This document shows, piece after piece, positions 30,506 through 42,400 of a stretch of DNA of 60,000 nucleotides. Position numbers and translations under genes: made by a program. The DNA comes from Nematostella vectensis. Lineage: Eukaryota; Cnidaria; Anthozoa; Actiniaria; Edwardsiidae. The stretch is from NCBI RefSeq assembly GCF_932526225.1, contig NC_064041.1:6781042-6841041 (forward strand), given 5' to 3'. The notes beneath the pieces were generated by a model. That model was not told the origin of the DNA, made no database searches, and saw only the letters and a program-made list of their open reading frames with translations. Positions within the stretch are counted from its first letter, which is position 1, and every line of letters starts with the position of its first letter.

Positions 30506-31924
30506 TACGAAAGCCGAGTAGGGCCATCAGATTTCAGAGATAATAATTTCAGGGATGATAATTTCAGAGATGATAATTTCAGAGATAGTAACTTCAGAGA
30601 TGATAATTTCAGAGATAATAATTTCAGAGATGATTATTTTAGAGAGGATAATTTCAGATAACAGTTTCGGCCAGGTCTCACCAACTGCGGCGGACATTTT
30701 TGCCCACCTATGATTCACAACCCACAGACTACTATGTCCAGTAGTGGCAAGATGTTGGATCACATTTCTGACAAGAACACGGTTATGTTGTTTTGTTGAT
30801 CATTTTACTGAGTAACGGGACCTTTAATTAGGAAATTTACATTCAAGCAATAACGATAGAGGATATGAGATGATCAAGCGGAGAAACATGAAAATTAAAA
30901 GAGTTACATAAATAAAATTGATTGATTGATTGATTGACCTTGTGTCTGTGTAAGACACTCATAGCTCATTTACTCATATCTCATTAATACATGATTGTGT
31001 GGAATTATTATAGGTGTGCCGCAGTATTTCGATGGCCCGTAAAAATAGCAATGCGTAATATTAGCATAACTTTAGGATGTTGTGTGATTCCACTGGAAAT
31101 ATCGATGCCCTCCGTGGTATTGTATGGAAACTAATTTACACACTTTTACCTTCCGTCGGTGCCCCCCCCCCCCTCCTTTGGGAATCCTGGATCCGCCCTT
31201 GGTTGATAGAATATAATACATCAAAAAAGCCGGTTAAATAAAACAACAACATTATCTTGTCTCTGTATAAACGAAATAATTACATTTCTGAAACGGGATG
31301 AATATGGTTTTCATGTTACTTGAATACTCGGTCTCCTTCATCATCTGCTACATTAAAATTTGTGAAACTTTTTAAGTTTCTGTGTGATTTCTGAAAATAA
31401 TTCTAGAGCCTCAGCTGCGTTAGTTGGTGGGTGTAGTTTGGCTTAATGAGTTGCGCCAGATCCTCCATATTTCCGCTGTAGTCTTCACAGGATTCAGTAC
31501 ACATGCGCTTGCACGCTTGCACGTCTAAGTCTACATGGCGTAGATAGTTTTCTGTATTGTATAGCTCCGGCATGAAAAAGAGCACATCCAGCTTTCCACC
31601 GATGACTTCGTGGCGCTTTTGACTTGCGTGGGATATATTATATTTTTTAATATGAATTATGAACATAAACAAACCTAAGTAAGGGCAGAATATGGGAAAA
31701 CTTGAAGAACTCCTCAGGACCAAACGTAGCTGTGGGGGAATTGTGTTGATCGAGTGCTGCATGCTCAGTAAGCCGGCAGAATTCTTTATCCGAAATTATA
31801 ATCTCTGAAATTAGCATCTCAAACTATCATCTCTGAAATATTTATCTTTGAAATTATTATCTCTGAAATTATCATCTCTGAAATTATTATCTCGGAAATC
31901 TGATGGCCCTTCTCGGCTTTCGTA
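30506..31924. mobile_element. 1.42-kb foldback element with 6-bp target duplication
   Basis: Terminal inverted repeats start TACGAAAGCCGAG and continue as ~15-bp repeats (AGATAATAATTTC) at 30538-30660 and, inverted, 31785-31895. The element is flanked by GCTAAG on both sides (30500-30505, 31925-31930). The flank joins to give the same sequence as the intact neighbouring repeat copy at 30400-30440. Confidence 0.88.
31403..31622 (-). CDS. Exon-like open frame inside the foldback element
   Basis: After a possible acceptor (CCCACGCAAG), the frame reads QKRHEVIGGKLDVLFFMPEL, YNTENYLRHVDLDVQACKRM and CTESCEDYSGNMEDLAQLIK, and stops at TAG. The Cys pattern and balanced composition look protein-coding, but I do not recognise the family. 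It may be a host exon captured by the element, part of the element's own gene, or chance. Confidence 0.35.
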
Positions 31925-32942
31925 GCTAAGGGTTTGGTGGTGGGAGACTTAAATATAAGTTAAAAAGTATGCAACTTTATACACGATATACGGTCATGGA
32001 AACCCCGCTAATGCGCCCAACATAAACAGCATTGTTTGCAGCACTATTTTAGGTTGAGCACAAGACTAATAATGTTGAATGTCATGTAAAACCTCTCGCG
32101 CCTCCACAAACAGTTTAAAAACAGCGCCAAACATGTTGATGCAGCAATTTCTCCAGGAATGTTGACGCCGGCACTGGCTGACATACTTGTCATTTAGGTA
32201 AACAATTTTTGTACATCAGCCTAAGTTTAGCCTCATCCCTGTATTTGTCATCTCTTTTCTTAAAGTATTTCTAAGAAAGAGAAAAAAACATCCCCAATAG
32301 CCGCCTATCTCGTGTTGTAATTACGACGCACGGCTTAGTATTTATTAAGAAATACGCAAAAATTGAATTATATATCGGCTAGGCTTATTACTATCATTAA
32401 TTCAAAACATTCTCTACCCACCTCCGTAAATGCATTCAGCAGGTAAAATGCACATGACAAATGGTTATAGAGACCAATGCAGAAATGAAGAGTTTTTTGT
32501 TACTCCACAAATGCAAAAGGTTATAATTTTCTATGCCAAAGCAACAAAGATACTTTTTTTTTGTTATTTTCTAATATTTCACATTTTTGGTCTGTTGAGG
32601 GGGTTGGGAAGACAGTTTATTGTAAGTTGCTATTTCTAAATGCGAATAAAGGATAGTTCATGAAAACATGTTATTTTTTTTGCCTGCATGGCCATTCTAT
32701 CTGCATACACCTAATATAGTCCTCAAGTGCCTTTACTAGTGTTCTGTGCAAATCATTTAAATGCAGGCCTTGGGTCATTTTGATCACTAAAGCCAAAACA
32801 AAATGACGTTTTCAAAATTGCGGAACACCGCATCCGAAAACAATTCAAAGACCTGACATATCTACCAGATATAGGCTGCACACAGAATAAAAACTTGAAT
32901 TTATCCCATGAAAAATAATATTGGGCCCAGTGATCTTCTCAC

Positions 32943-32985
32943 CCGGGGGCTGGCGACACGCGACAAACGTTCCCTCAGCCGCCAT
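32943..32985 (-). CDS. Candidate first coding exon, unidentified gene
   Basis: ATG within a YY1-type AAAATGGCGGC, encoding MAAEGTFVACRQPPG and ending at a consensus donor (gtgaga) in phase 1. The layout is typical of a housekeeping first exon, but no following exon could be joined in phase with confidence. Confidence 0.35.
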
Positions 32986-33665
32986 TTTGTTTTCAGCGAT
33001 TGCTATCTCGTTCTCGCCTTACGTAAAAATAAACGACTGCATTTAGAAAATAACCTACACGCAAAATGTGATATAAGAGAAGTGAAAGTCATCTTCGGGT
33101 AAACTATTTGCGATTATTCGCCATAATTATCGTATGAAATATGAAAAAGGTTTTGGTTGGATGCGGTTAGATATCGAATGCCTTTTTGTTCCCAAGTAAA
33201 GCGAATAAAGTAATGCATAAATGTAAGAGTGAACTCAAAAAGCTATCGGAAGATTGGAGAAGAGTCGGGAAAGGTCAACAAAAATGTGATTGTCGTGCAA
33301 ACATCACCGTAGCAAAATAATCATAAGTCGCTGCCAGTAATCCAAGGGGAAAGCCAGAGGTTAAGCCATCAACATTTTAGAATGACATGTCTAAGAAAAG
33401 ATAGAGTTGGCAATGCTCTTTAGCGTTTTCTAGAGATTCTGGAAAATGATTTAGAGCTGGGAACCGGAACTAAGTGTACACCGGGCTCCCCAATAACAAG
33501 TTGAAATCATCCATTTAACTTATGAGAGCGTCTGTGAGCACTTCAAAGAACAGAGCTCAAATATACGGAAAACTCCTAATTCTAAATTATGAATTAACAA
33601 AAGATGCACTACCAAATATAAATGAAGTATGTTATTTTAGCGTTTTATGGATTAATTTTACTAAC

Positions 33666-33850
33666 CTTGAGTGAGTTGGAATAGGTTGTGGAACTGTCCA
33701 TTTCTTCTTTGTGTACTCTATTCACCTTCGTGGGAATCACAATAGTGACAATAAGCCATGATAAATAAAACCCCAAAATATAATACCCCGAAATCGACTT
33801 TTCGTGGTCTTTTAGAATATTCCGCGTATTATCTCGACCATCAGTGGAAG
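33666..33850 (-). CDS. Candidate transmembrane exon, unidentified gene
   Basis: Open frame after acceptor CGATCGACAG to donor gttagt. It contains DGRDNTRNILKDHEKS, a hydrophobic helix (GYYILGFYLSWLIVTIVI) and a basic then acidic tail (PTKVNRVHKEEMDSS). Phase-compatible with the segment at 34384-34458. The hydrophobic part could be a T-rich intron read as protein. Confidence 0.35.
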
Positions 33851-34383
33851 CTGTCGATCGCCAAAGACAATTATAACAAATACTTCGTTAGAAGGTGGTT
33901 TGTCGAACAGTGGGAAAAGCACGATAATTCGCTGTCTTCTTAATGCTATAATTTCCCACAAAGCGAAATAGGAACCATTCAGAATTCTGGCAAGTAGGTT
34001 ATTAGATCTTGTTTTTAAATTCAAGTTTGTAGAATTGAAGGAATTTGAAATTCATATTTTTGTCAATCTTGCGTATATTTGCATTTTAATTGTCATACAT
34101 ACGGGGCCAAATTTCATCCTCTAATGATCAAGTGTAATTCTTTAGCATCATTCGGCATTATTGTTCATAAAACCATTGAGCAAAACGCTTAAAACGCGCG
34201 AGTGCCTTTATCTACAAGGCAGTTTTAGACTGCGAAAGAATAAAGGCTTTACCGTCGTAGTGACTTATAATAACATTCAAACGACCAGCCCAACGCGGTC
34301 GGGGCCCTTTTAAACAGATGGCTAAAGCAGGCCATATAAACTTAAAAACCTGAAAGTAGTAGACCCTCAAATCTATGATTCAC

Positions 34384-34458
34384 CTACGAGCCCGTGGGGT
34401 AATATGAAATGAAACCTCAGAATTTCCCAAGTGTAGCTGGTGTCACCTGAAGTCACCA
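34384..34458 (-). CDS. Candidate exon, unidentified gene
   Basis: 75 nt between a strong acceptor (TTTTTTTCATTTCAG) and donor gtgaat. The single open frame is VTSGDTSYTWEILRFHFILP then HGLV, joining in phase to 33666-33850. Not recognised. Confidence 0.4.
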
Positions 34459-35897
34459 CTGAAATGAAAAAAAATTAAAAACTGGTAATAGAATAAAACT
34501 GAGCTCATAACCAATAAAAAAGCCAATTAGAATTCTAACCTGTAATCAACGGCAATATAAAAGTTGGTTGACCACTACCCAAACAGTAACGATGTTTATT
34601 TTATTTTAAACTGTGAGGGAAATACGTTTTTAGGGATTGGTATTCGGTAATCATGTTTTTCTTTGGTCCACTTTAGTCATCCAAATCTCGATTTCATATA
34701 CTGCCATTAGCATAGATGATATCATCGCGATACTCAACTTTAGATGGCTCCCACAAAATAAAGCAAGGACGTAATCACGAAAAAGCTATCTAATTACTTT
34801 CACAATATGTTAAAAAAACACTTTGGATATTTTCCCATTTCAACGACTGCTGTGGATAAAAAAACCAAAAACATCATAATGCTTAAAAACACCTCATGCT
34901 TCTACATCATGCCATTATTCGTATTATTCTGATTCTATTAGAATTCCAAAATAACTTATCTTGAAATATCTAAGTGCTATTTTTATTTTTCTAAAGTCAC
35001 GATTACACTTGTGTATTTTACAAAAAAAATACACATCTAATTATCAGATCCATATCCAGCCATTATTGTTTTTTTTTTCTCTTATCACTTGTCCCCTCAG
35101 ATCTCACCACTATTTATAGTGCACTCTTAGAGCAGACGCTTACCCAGGGATTTCCAGAGAGGGTATGGGTAGTCATGGGTTAGTGATTTTTGTGTTAGTG
35201 TTTTATCCTATGTGTATGTAACGTTTTCTATGCAGCTGACCAAAGAAGGCTAAGCTTGTAAGGGACCTCGAGTCCTATTCCTTTGCTTCCTTCGGCCGGC
35301 ATCAAATAAAATAAAAATAAATAACGACCTATTATCGGAGCTAAGGATGCCATTTTGAGCACAACAGTTCCGCTAATAATGATTTACTGCTCTGGACTCC
35401 ACCCTGCATTTTTGTCTATACACGCCGCTTAAAGGGGATATTATTTGATGAAATTAGACCATCCTTCAATACAGATGGGAAGGGGGGGGGGGGGGGGGGT
35501 GGGTTGCAGTAGCAAACATCAAGAGTGGGCATTGAAAGAAAGGTTTTGATACCCGAGACAGGGTTAGGGTCTTAGTATGTTCTTGCCGAGTGAACAATGC
35601 TCGGAGGATCGATGCAAATAATAGCAATGCCATTTCTTCACCCAAACGTTTGCGGTATAGTGAAATAGTAGATCAGGGCTTTTATGAGGAAAAGTCCGTT
35701 TGAATTGTCTTAATCGCATCAATCGCGTTATTTAGAAGGGAATAGCGGTGGACCGGCAGCCATGTGAACTACAAGTTCACATTCTCGCTAGACATGGATG
35801 TCAATCAAGCTTGCACGAGGCAGTTGTGTTATCCATGAAAGAACTACGCAAAGTCCTATTGTCCTACGGCAAAAAAATATTTTATCAGGGGGCTCAC

Positions 35898-36020
35898 CTC
35901 CACGGTTTGAATAAAGTTCCAGTTGTTTACACTAGCTTTGCGTTGTTGTTTAGCGCGTTTATATCTCGTCTGCTTTTTCGGCGCCCGGTGCTTTCTCATT
36001 GGTTAGTGGTCTAAGGGCCG
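35898..36020 (-). promoter_or_regulatory. Possible promoter and 5' leader exon
   Basis: On the minus strand, CCAAT (in ACCAATGAG), a TATAAA-like GATATAAACG and then GTGGAG/gtgagc follow in the right order and spacing for a promoter plus 5' UTR exon, possibly of the gene with the 34384-34458 segment. Weak evidence. Confidence 0.25.
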
Positions 36021-37204
36021 TGTCGTGACTGTGAAATGGCTTCTGTGACAAGGCATACCTAGATCCATCACTTGTCTCTATTTACTAGGTTACCCGACAT
36101 ACGAAAAACAATAATAAAATAGTGGCCGACTAGGAATCTTTAAAAGATTGGCAAATATGTGAATAAATCTAAATATCAGTAAAAAAATGAACCGAGTGGA
36201 ATCGCCAATTCGTCTATAAACACCCAACTCATCATACAATAAATCAAGAGAGCATAAGATAAGAGAGGGACAATTTGGTATTACCCGCGCGCCATGTCGA
36301 TTCCGAGTCCGGCTATTTTTAGTAACCACCACCCCACCACTGCCCGTAAGTATTTTTACTCACCATACCCCCGCGCTTTGGCATTTACATCTTGTTGTTT
36401 GCCGCTGTTTTGTGACTTGAAACCGAAAAAAACCCACCCTATTTGCACAAATTCCATCTGAAATTTCATTCTAGCATCAAGGATACGGGCAGTTGCGGTT
36501 TATATAGGGGATGAAGTACTTCGAGGATTGCAAGATTTCGAAAACGAGACTTCATTCAAAATCAAGAGCGGAAAACCTCGTGCTTCAAACACCGTTTTCG
36601 CTCTAACTTGCTGCTTCTTCGTGGTTTCTCAACATTCAATCTTCCTAATGGTCAAACAAAATCTGTAAGTTAGATATAACATTGATTTTTGTGAATATTC
36701 CGGTTAATTGAGAAGGAATCCAAGAAAAATACATTTCATAAAACTATCCTTGTAGCGAGGGAATGCATTTTTGTGATGATCAAAGCCAGCAAGCTGAAGT
36801 ATCTGAGCTTTTGTAATAGTGAGAAAATAAAGAGGGAGATATTACTGTACTTCTTAGATGTTGTTATTATTATATGTTATTTTATTATGTTGTTATTATA
36901 CAAGCTGGAGTCGGGATTTGAATCAAACGCAGGATCACAGCCATTTTATCGCTCGTCGGTTTTTTCTTTCTTTTTCACTTCGCCGCTCAGACAAACAAAA
37001 CAGTCAAACTATTCAGGGATTTAGCTTTCTGTGAGTATATTTGCCAATATTGCTTACTTAAGTTAGACTTGTTTTCTTCTTCCGAGTTATTTTACATGAC
37101 CTCTTTTCATTCCTTTCGAGTTGGCAAAACAACAACACGCAGCCCGCGGGGGAGTAGGACAAAATAAAAGGAGAAAATCCTCACGCGCAGGGGTGGGGTG
37201 GTGG

Positions 37205-38012
37205 CAAGAGACCATGATGTAAGAGAACGAATCCCCCGTATTAGGGTATGTTCCAATGATGACGTCCGTCTCCGCAACGTCTTACCGTCCATTTATTTAT
37301 ATAAAATTTAGATAACTGATTTATGATTTATGCTTTATAAGGCTTCTACCACTATTACACATATGAAATAGCGGTAAGGTTTACACAACAGAGCACGGCT
37401 CCAACTCAAGTGTAACCTCGGTTAGTAAGCACTGTCACTGGGGGTGGTCACTGCCAGAGGATTTATTGCGTCCCCAGTGGTTCTTTTACGTCCCTTCGGT
37501 TCAGGTTTAGTGTAGTACAGCTTGAAGAGACGGGACCTCCGGTTTAGTGTCCTTATCCGAGAAGACTGGAAACACGGGAGAATAACTTCAACTCACTTGT
37601 GACAAATTCGATTCAAGGCAGGAACCCGGAAAAATCCCCAGTTTGAGCCAGGATTCGAACCTGGGCCACAGCGGTGAGAGGCCGACGCGCTAACACACTA
37701 GGCCACCCGTGCTTCCTTAACTGAACATTAGATAACTTAACAGATAACAGGACACCACACCATGAGTAGCATTGTGATCATGAGCCTTGAAGAGCAGCTA
37801 AAAGGATAAAAACAGGTAGCGAACGAAGTAAAGAAGTGCAGAGGGAAAAAATTTGGTGTGAAATTGTACTAGCTCGTGGTGCCCATAACCAAATATGGCG
37901 CGACGAACCATGTATGGATGCTATGATTGACAAGCTCGCTCAATCTAAAAATAGCTTTCATGGACGACATCATGGGCCACGGGGATTCGTTCTCTTATAT
38001 CATGGTCTCTTG
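37205..38012. mobile_element. P-like TIR element with perfect 7-bp duplication (inner member of a nest)
   Basis: Inverted ends start CAAGAGACCATGAT and continue GAGAACGAATCCCC. Flanked by GTGGTGG on both sides (37198-37204, 38013-38019). Inserted in the outer TIR of the element at 36245-38100. Its interior matches the copy at 7338-8423 in reverse orientation, apart from a SINE insertion. Confidence 0.9.
37320..37717 (-). mobile_element. tRNA-derived SINE (398 bp) with 7-bp target duplication
   Basis: On the minus strand it starts GGAAGCACGGGTGGCCTAGT, with A box TGGCCTAGTGTG (37694-37705) and B box GGTTCGAATCC (37651-37661), the two RNA polymerase III internal promoter boxes. Flanked by TAACTGA on both sides (37313-37319, 37718-37724). 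The uninterrupted site exists in the related element near 7600-7660, which proves the insertion. Confidence 0.88.
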
Positions 38013-38654
38013 GTGGTGGTTACTAAAAATAGCCAGATTCGGAATCGACATGGCGCGCGGGTAATATCACAGTGTCCCTCTCTTATCTTATGTTCTCTTT
38101 AAATAAATATAAAAATTCGGGGTTTTCAATCTTTTTTATTTATTTTGAAATGGGAACAGTTCTGAGTAGAAATACAACAGCGAACCATGGACATAATCGA
38201 TATTTACAGTCAACTGTTATATTAAAAATTCTGCTCTTAAATGGTATGTATAGTTAAGGAGGTTTTGTCTGAGTATTTGGCGTTGTTCAATGTTGGATTT
38301 TTGATCTAAGACTAAGCGCAGTCTGTTCAGATACTCCTTATTATGCTAGACATATATACTTTTGTGTGTGGCTTTGGGTACATCATTGGTAGCCTGGCAG
38401 TCGGCTCTTTAGGTAATTTGAAAATGCTTTTAAACATCGGGAATCCTGTTGCGCTTAAATGGGGGTACTGGATCGACTTGCATAACTTTGCGTACCCGAA
38501 GATCAAGTTGACCTCGGCCTTCGCGCGCTCTTGGACAAATCATTTCCAAATAACCCCACATGGGAGCCGATTAGCAGGTTGCTTTAATGTCAGAAGAGTT
38601 CTTTCTCATGCTAGAGATAGTACGGGGGCAGGTTCCTAGAATCAGGTTACCGCT

Positions 38655-38900
38655 AATGCCTGGTACACACTAGTGACATAACGACATAATGAGGCGCGTG
38701 CACCCTTATGTTCATATGTTTAAGTGAATGGTTCTACATTTTGACAAAAGCCCAACATAACAACATAAAAATAATGACATAAGATAAAAAAAAAACATGT
38801 TTTTTTCATGTCATTATGTCCCATGTCGTTATGCCGGGCTTAAAAGAGTGCGCGCGCCTATGTTGTTATGTCGTTATATCCATAGTGTGCACTAGGCTAG
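38655..38900. mobile_element. MITE downstream of PRPF4
   Basis: Inverted ends CCTGGTACACACTAGTGACA and, reverse-complemented, CCTAGTGCACACTATGGATA, each followed by ATAACGACATAA-type motifs. Confidence 0.7.
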
Positions 38901-38937
38901 CCATGATCCAATCGACATTTGATTGGATACAAAGAGC

Positions 38938-39387
38938 ATTTATCCCTGGTTAACCTGTTAACGTTAACTTGCTTTCTAGGAACCCGACCCAGCTCTATTA
39001 TTGAAAGGCTTGTTGGGTACACTATAAGTATCAAATGCTCTACTTTGACATTTATCCCTGGTTAACCTGTTAACGATAACCTGCTTTCTAGGAACCCGAC
39101 CCAGCTCTATTCTTAAAAGGCTTGTTGGGTACACTATAAGTATCTAATGCTCTACTCTGACATTTATTCCTGGTTAACCTGTTAACGTTAACCTGCTTTC
39201 TAGGAACCCGACCCAGCTCTATTGTTGAAAGGCTTGTTGGGTACACTATAAGTATCAAATGCTCTACTCTGACATTTATCCCTGGTTAACCTGTTAACGT
39301 TAACCTGCTTTCTAGGAACCCGACCCAGCTCTATTCTTGAAAGGCTTGTTGGGTACACTATAAGTATCAAAAGCTCTACTCTGACGC
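38938..39387 (-). repeat. ~112-bp tandem repeat (4 copies) spanning the PRPF4 stop codon and 3' UTR
   Basis: Units start with TCAGAGTAGAGC on the minus strand, which in the first copy are the last two codons and stop of PRPF4. Each contains a GTTAAC-rich block. One unit (39163-39168, minus) has AATAAA; the others have ATAAAT at that place. Confidence 0.9.
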
Positions 39388-39437
39388 CCACAGTTTGAAA
39401 GTTCTGTCGAACGACGTGGATGCGATGTACTCTCCGT
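39376..39437 (-). CDS. PRPF4: PRPF4 exon 18 (stop codon)
   Basis: Encodes [20 protein letters not shown] then TAG. Its last two codons and stop are part of the ~112-bp tandem repeat that makes up the adjoining 3' region. Confidence 0.95.
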
Positions 39438-42400
39438 CTGAAATATAATAACGAACGCCTTTTAATACAATGATAATATGTAATAACATTTCAGTTTATT
39501 TCAAATGTCTTTGTATCCCTAGCCAGTCGAAATGAGTGCCTTCACAAAATAACTAATTCGCGCAACTAACGTTCTACTAGACTTGCTGAATCAGCCTATA
39601 ATTAGGACCTCAAACAACGACGACGGCAACGTGGACGACGACGGCAGGAAACAATGGAATTCGATAAAGAATTCAATAGCAGCACGTGAAAATACGTTCT
39701 GTCTGACACATATTAGCCGTTTTCCATAAAACCACGCTGTAAAAACTCCAACTTTCACGGTCAATTGAGGACGCGGACGTTTACACTGTAAACTCCTCTA
39801 ACCACGTTCGCTACCGTAGAAATAATGTCCTTAGTTTATTCTTATCTGTCTCTGACTATGTTTTACTTATTCCATTGCAATTAAATCATAATTGATCGCC
39901 AAGCGCGAACATATTTTTCACATCTCGTTGCCCTAGCCGTCGTCTTAAGGTCCCTTATATCAAATCTACGCAGGGGCCGATCTAGGTTTTGGCTGAAGGG
40001 GGCGGGGGGGGGGGGGGGGGAAGGGGGGTTGGCTCTATAAAAATGGGGGAAGGGGGTATTTGTTGTTGTTATATATATATGTCTTTCTGGCAGTCCAAAG
40101 GGGGGGGGGGGGGACCATTAAACACTCCCCCTAGATCCTCTACTGCTACGCTATGTCAAGGTCATGTACAAACAAATATAAAATAACAAATCTCATTTAC
40201 AGGTTTCATAGCTAAAATTGTCTATTTGCGTTATACATTAACAAACAAAACGGCATTTTAACGTGATCTATTTACCTTTTCTCAAGTGCAAATGTGATCG
40301 CTTGCCTGGGGAGCAATCTTTAATACCTGTTCTCATATAACTAGCTCTCTAACCCGATATTCACTTGCTCGTGAAAACAGCCGTTACGCACGTTTTGTGA
40401 CACAAATACGACCAGATACGCACAAGCGTACTTCAGAGATTCAGTTTTTTTTTCGTAAAAGACATAATTAAAGGTTGTGGTTATGACGGAGCTTGCGTGG
40501 TGGAATCATAAAAAGGTATCCGACAATTTCTATTTTGATATATAATGGAACAAATGCTCTGGAACTGCACAAAAAAATGTTTCTGATTTTATGTGAATAT
40601 AAAACTATCAAAATGAAATATGCAGAGCAGAATTAACTAAAAACATCGTTAACCTTTTTTGTATTTTTAAGGCTGACAGTTAGACGGCACGATTAAGTGG
40701 TATGAGGCTTGCCTGCAGAATCTCTACAACTCGAGTCTGAGAGTGTAAATCAACTAATACTCTGCTACGACGTTCGAGTGCGAATGTCGTAGTGTGTAAT
40801 CCAGGCAGAGCTTAGAAAAGTCGTAAGCAGGTCGCATACGTCTAAATCTTCTGTCTAAAGCAGTCTTTAAGGAGGGGGGTATTGAAAGTGGCCACAGTGT
40901 GTACTCGAGAAGAAGTATTCGCTACGCCCCTGGTTAACCTCCTCCGCAGGTTTTCGGAATTTTTATGAATTGGGGTTACTGTGGCGATTTGAACCAAAAC
41001 CGGAAGCCGGAAGAAGGGAGGGGGACAGAAGAAATAAGCCAAAATCCCTATTTACCCAAACACAGGCTCCACTCTTTCTTGAACACGCCACAGGAAGCCC
41101 GAAATCGAAAAAAGCCTTCTTCCCAAATCACTCGAGACGCCTGCGGAGGAGGCTAGCCCATGATAGGCAAAGCCAGACAAGAGAATCATGGTACTGAAAG
41201 TGCAATGAGGGTTTTGTCATGCTAGACGCACCTGGTGAAATGTCGACGCAGGATACCTTCTGCTCGTGTCCAGATAGGGTCTTAAGGGGAGCCCAGCCAG
41301 GCTGCGACCACACCTGAATTGACCAGGACGTAACATACATCATGGCTTTGATTTTTCCACTTATCCGACTATCTGAGGTAACCTAATAAGCTGGTTGGGC
41401 AAGCAGTTTGGAAAAACACCCTTAATTTACCCGGCTCTTTATGTCTCTTCTTAACTGTTTTTTTTTTAGTTTAAACTTTGTTAGGTTGCGGAAATGTTTA
41501 AATCTCATTTTACCTAATGAGTAAGTATATTAACGAGATAAGAATACAGTTCGTATACTGCTTTTAAGTAGCACATTAGCTAAAGAGAATAAAAGCCTTT
41601 AAAACTTACTGCCTAGTCCCTCCCGTTATTACAGAGTTCCCTTAGACGATAATGTAGATGAACCGTGAGGAAGGATGGGGCCTAGGACGAGTTCACCAAC
41701 TGTTCGAGGGGATGGTTCCCAACTCTTGAAACAACAGGAAACCCGATAAGAACGCCTGGGGTTAGGCTGTCTGTGGGGTATTTTGTGAGTTATCAACAAT
41801 ACAATGTAAATTTCATTACCTTAACTTTGCAGTCGTAGGATGCTGATATCAAGTAATTTTCTGCAAAACAAAAGAAGTGTTACACCAAGAGCTGGCAAGT
41901 ATTTCTTTCTTGCAACCTCGTCCCCTTATTGTCACAGTGTTTACTTAAAGAAGGCCAATCAAGCCGCCATTTTATGCTCTCGCTTAATGGGCGAGTCGCA
42001 CAAAGCGTCCATTTCCATCGGCTAATTCAAGCAAGTAACGAAGATATTTTCAATCAAATATCGCCAATAACATTTCAGACTTCATTCGTAGGTTGTTATT
42101 TTAATGTTTCCCTGCAAATAATTCGCTTTATTATCAATGATAAACAATATCAAAGGCGTGGGTGACACCATTTGTATCAACAATCTTATAAAAAATGGAT
42201 TTGGTTTACCACATAGATTGATACTTGACCCTCAAGTTACACTGCATACACCACGAAATCACCCTAATACACTTCTGTACTGATATACGATAGTATGCGC
42301 TGGGAAGAATTTAGTTTACCTCATAGGTCTCCAATACAACATCAACTAACGATGGTACACTTGAATGGAATGAATCGAGCAGCATGTGCTAAGACTTAGT

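Larger units (their letters stand above)
36245..38100. mobile_element. TIR element (outer member of a nest)
   Basis: Inverted ends of ~115 bp start CAAGAGAGCATAAGATAAGA (left) and, reverse-complemented, AAAGAGAACATAAGATAAGA (right). Flanks CAATAAAT and AAATAAAT (7 of 8) look like a target duplication. It is interrupted by the element at 37205-38012. CA-start ends and 7-8-bp duplications suggest the P superfamily; no transposase is present. Confidence 0.8.

Noticed and set aside
37640-37710. A tRNA gene on the minus strand (A and B boxes present)
   Set aside because: The boxes belong to the head of a 398-bp SINE with target duplications; a cloverleaf with acceptor stem is not evident.
38343-38639. 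98-codon plus-strand frame starting MLDIYTFVCGFGYI
   Set aside because: No splice context, promoter or recognised motif; it lies in the repeat-rich PRPF4 downstream region.
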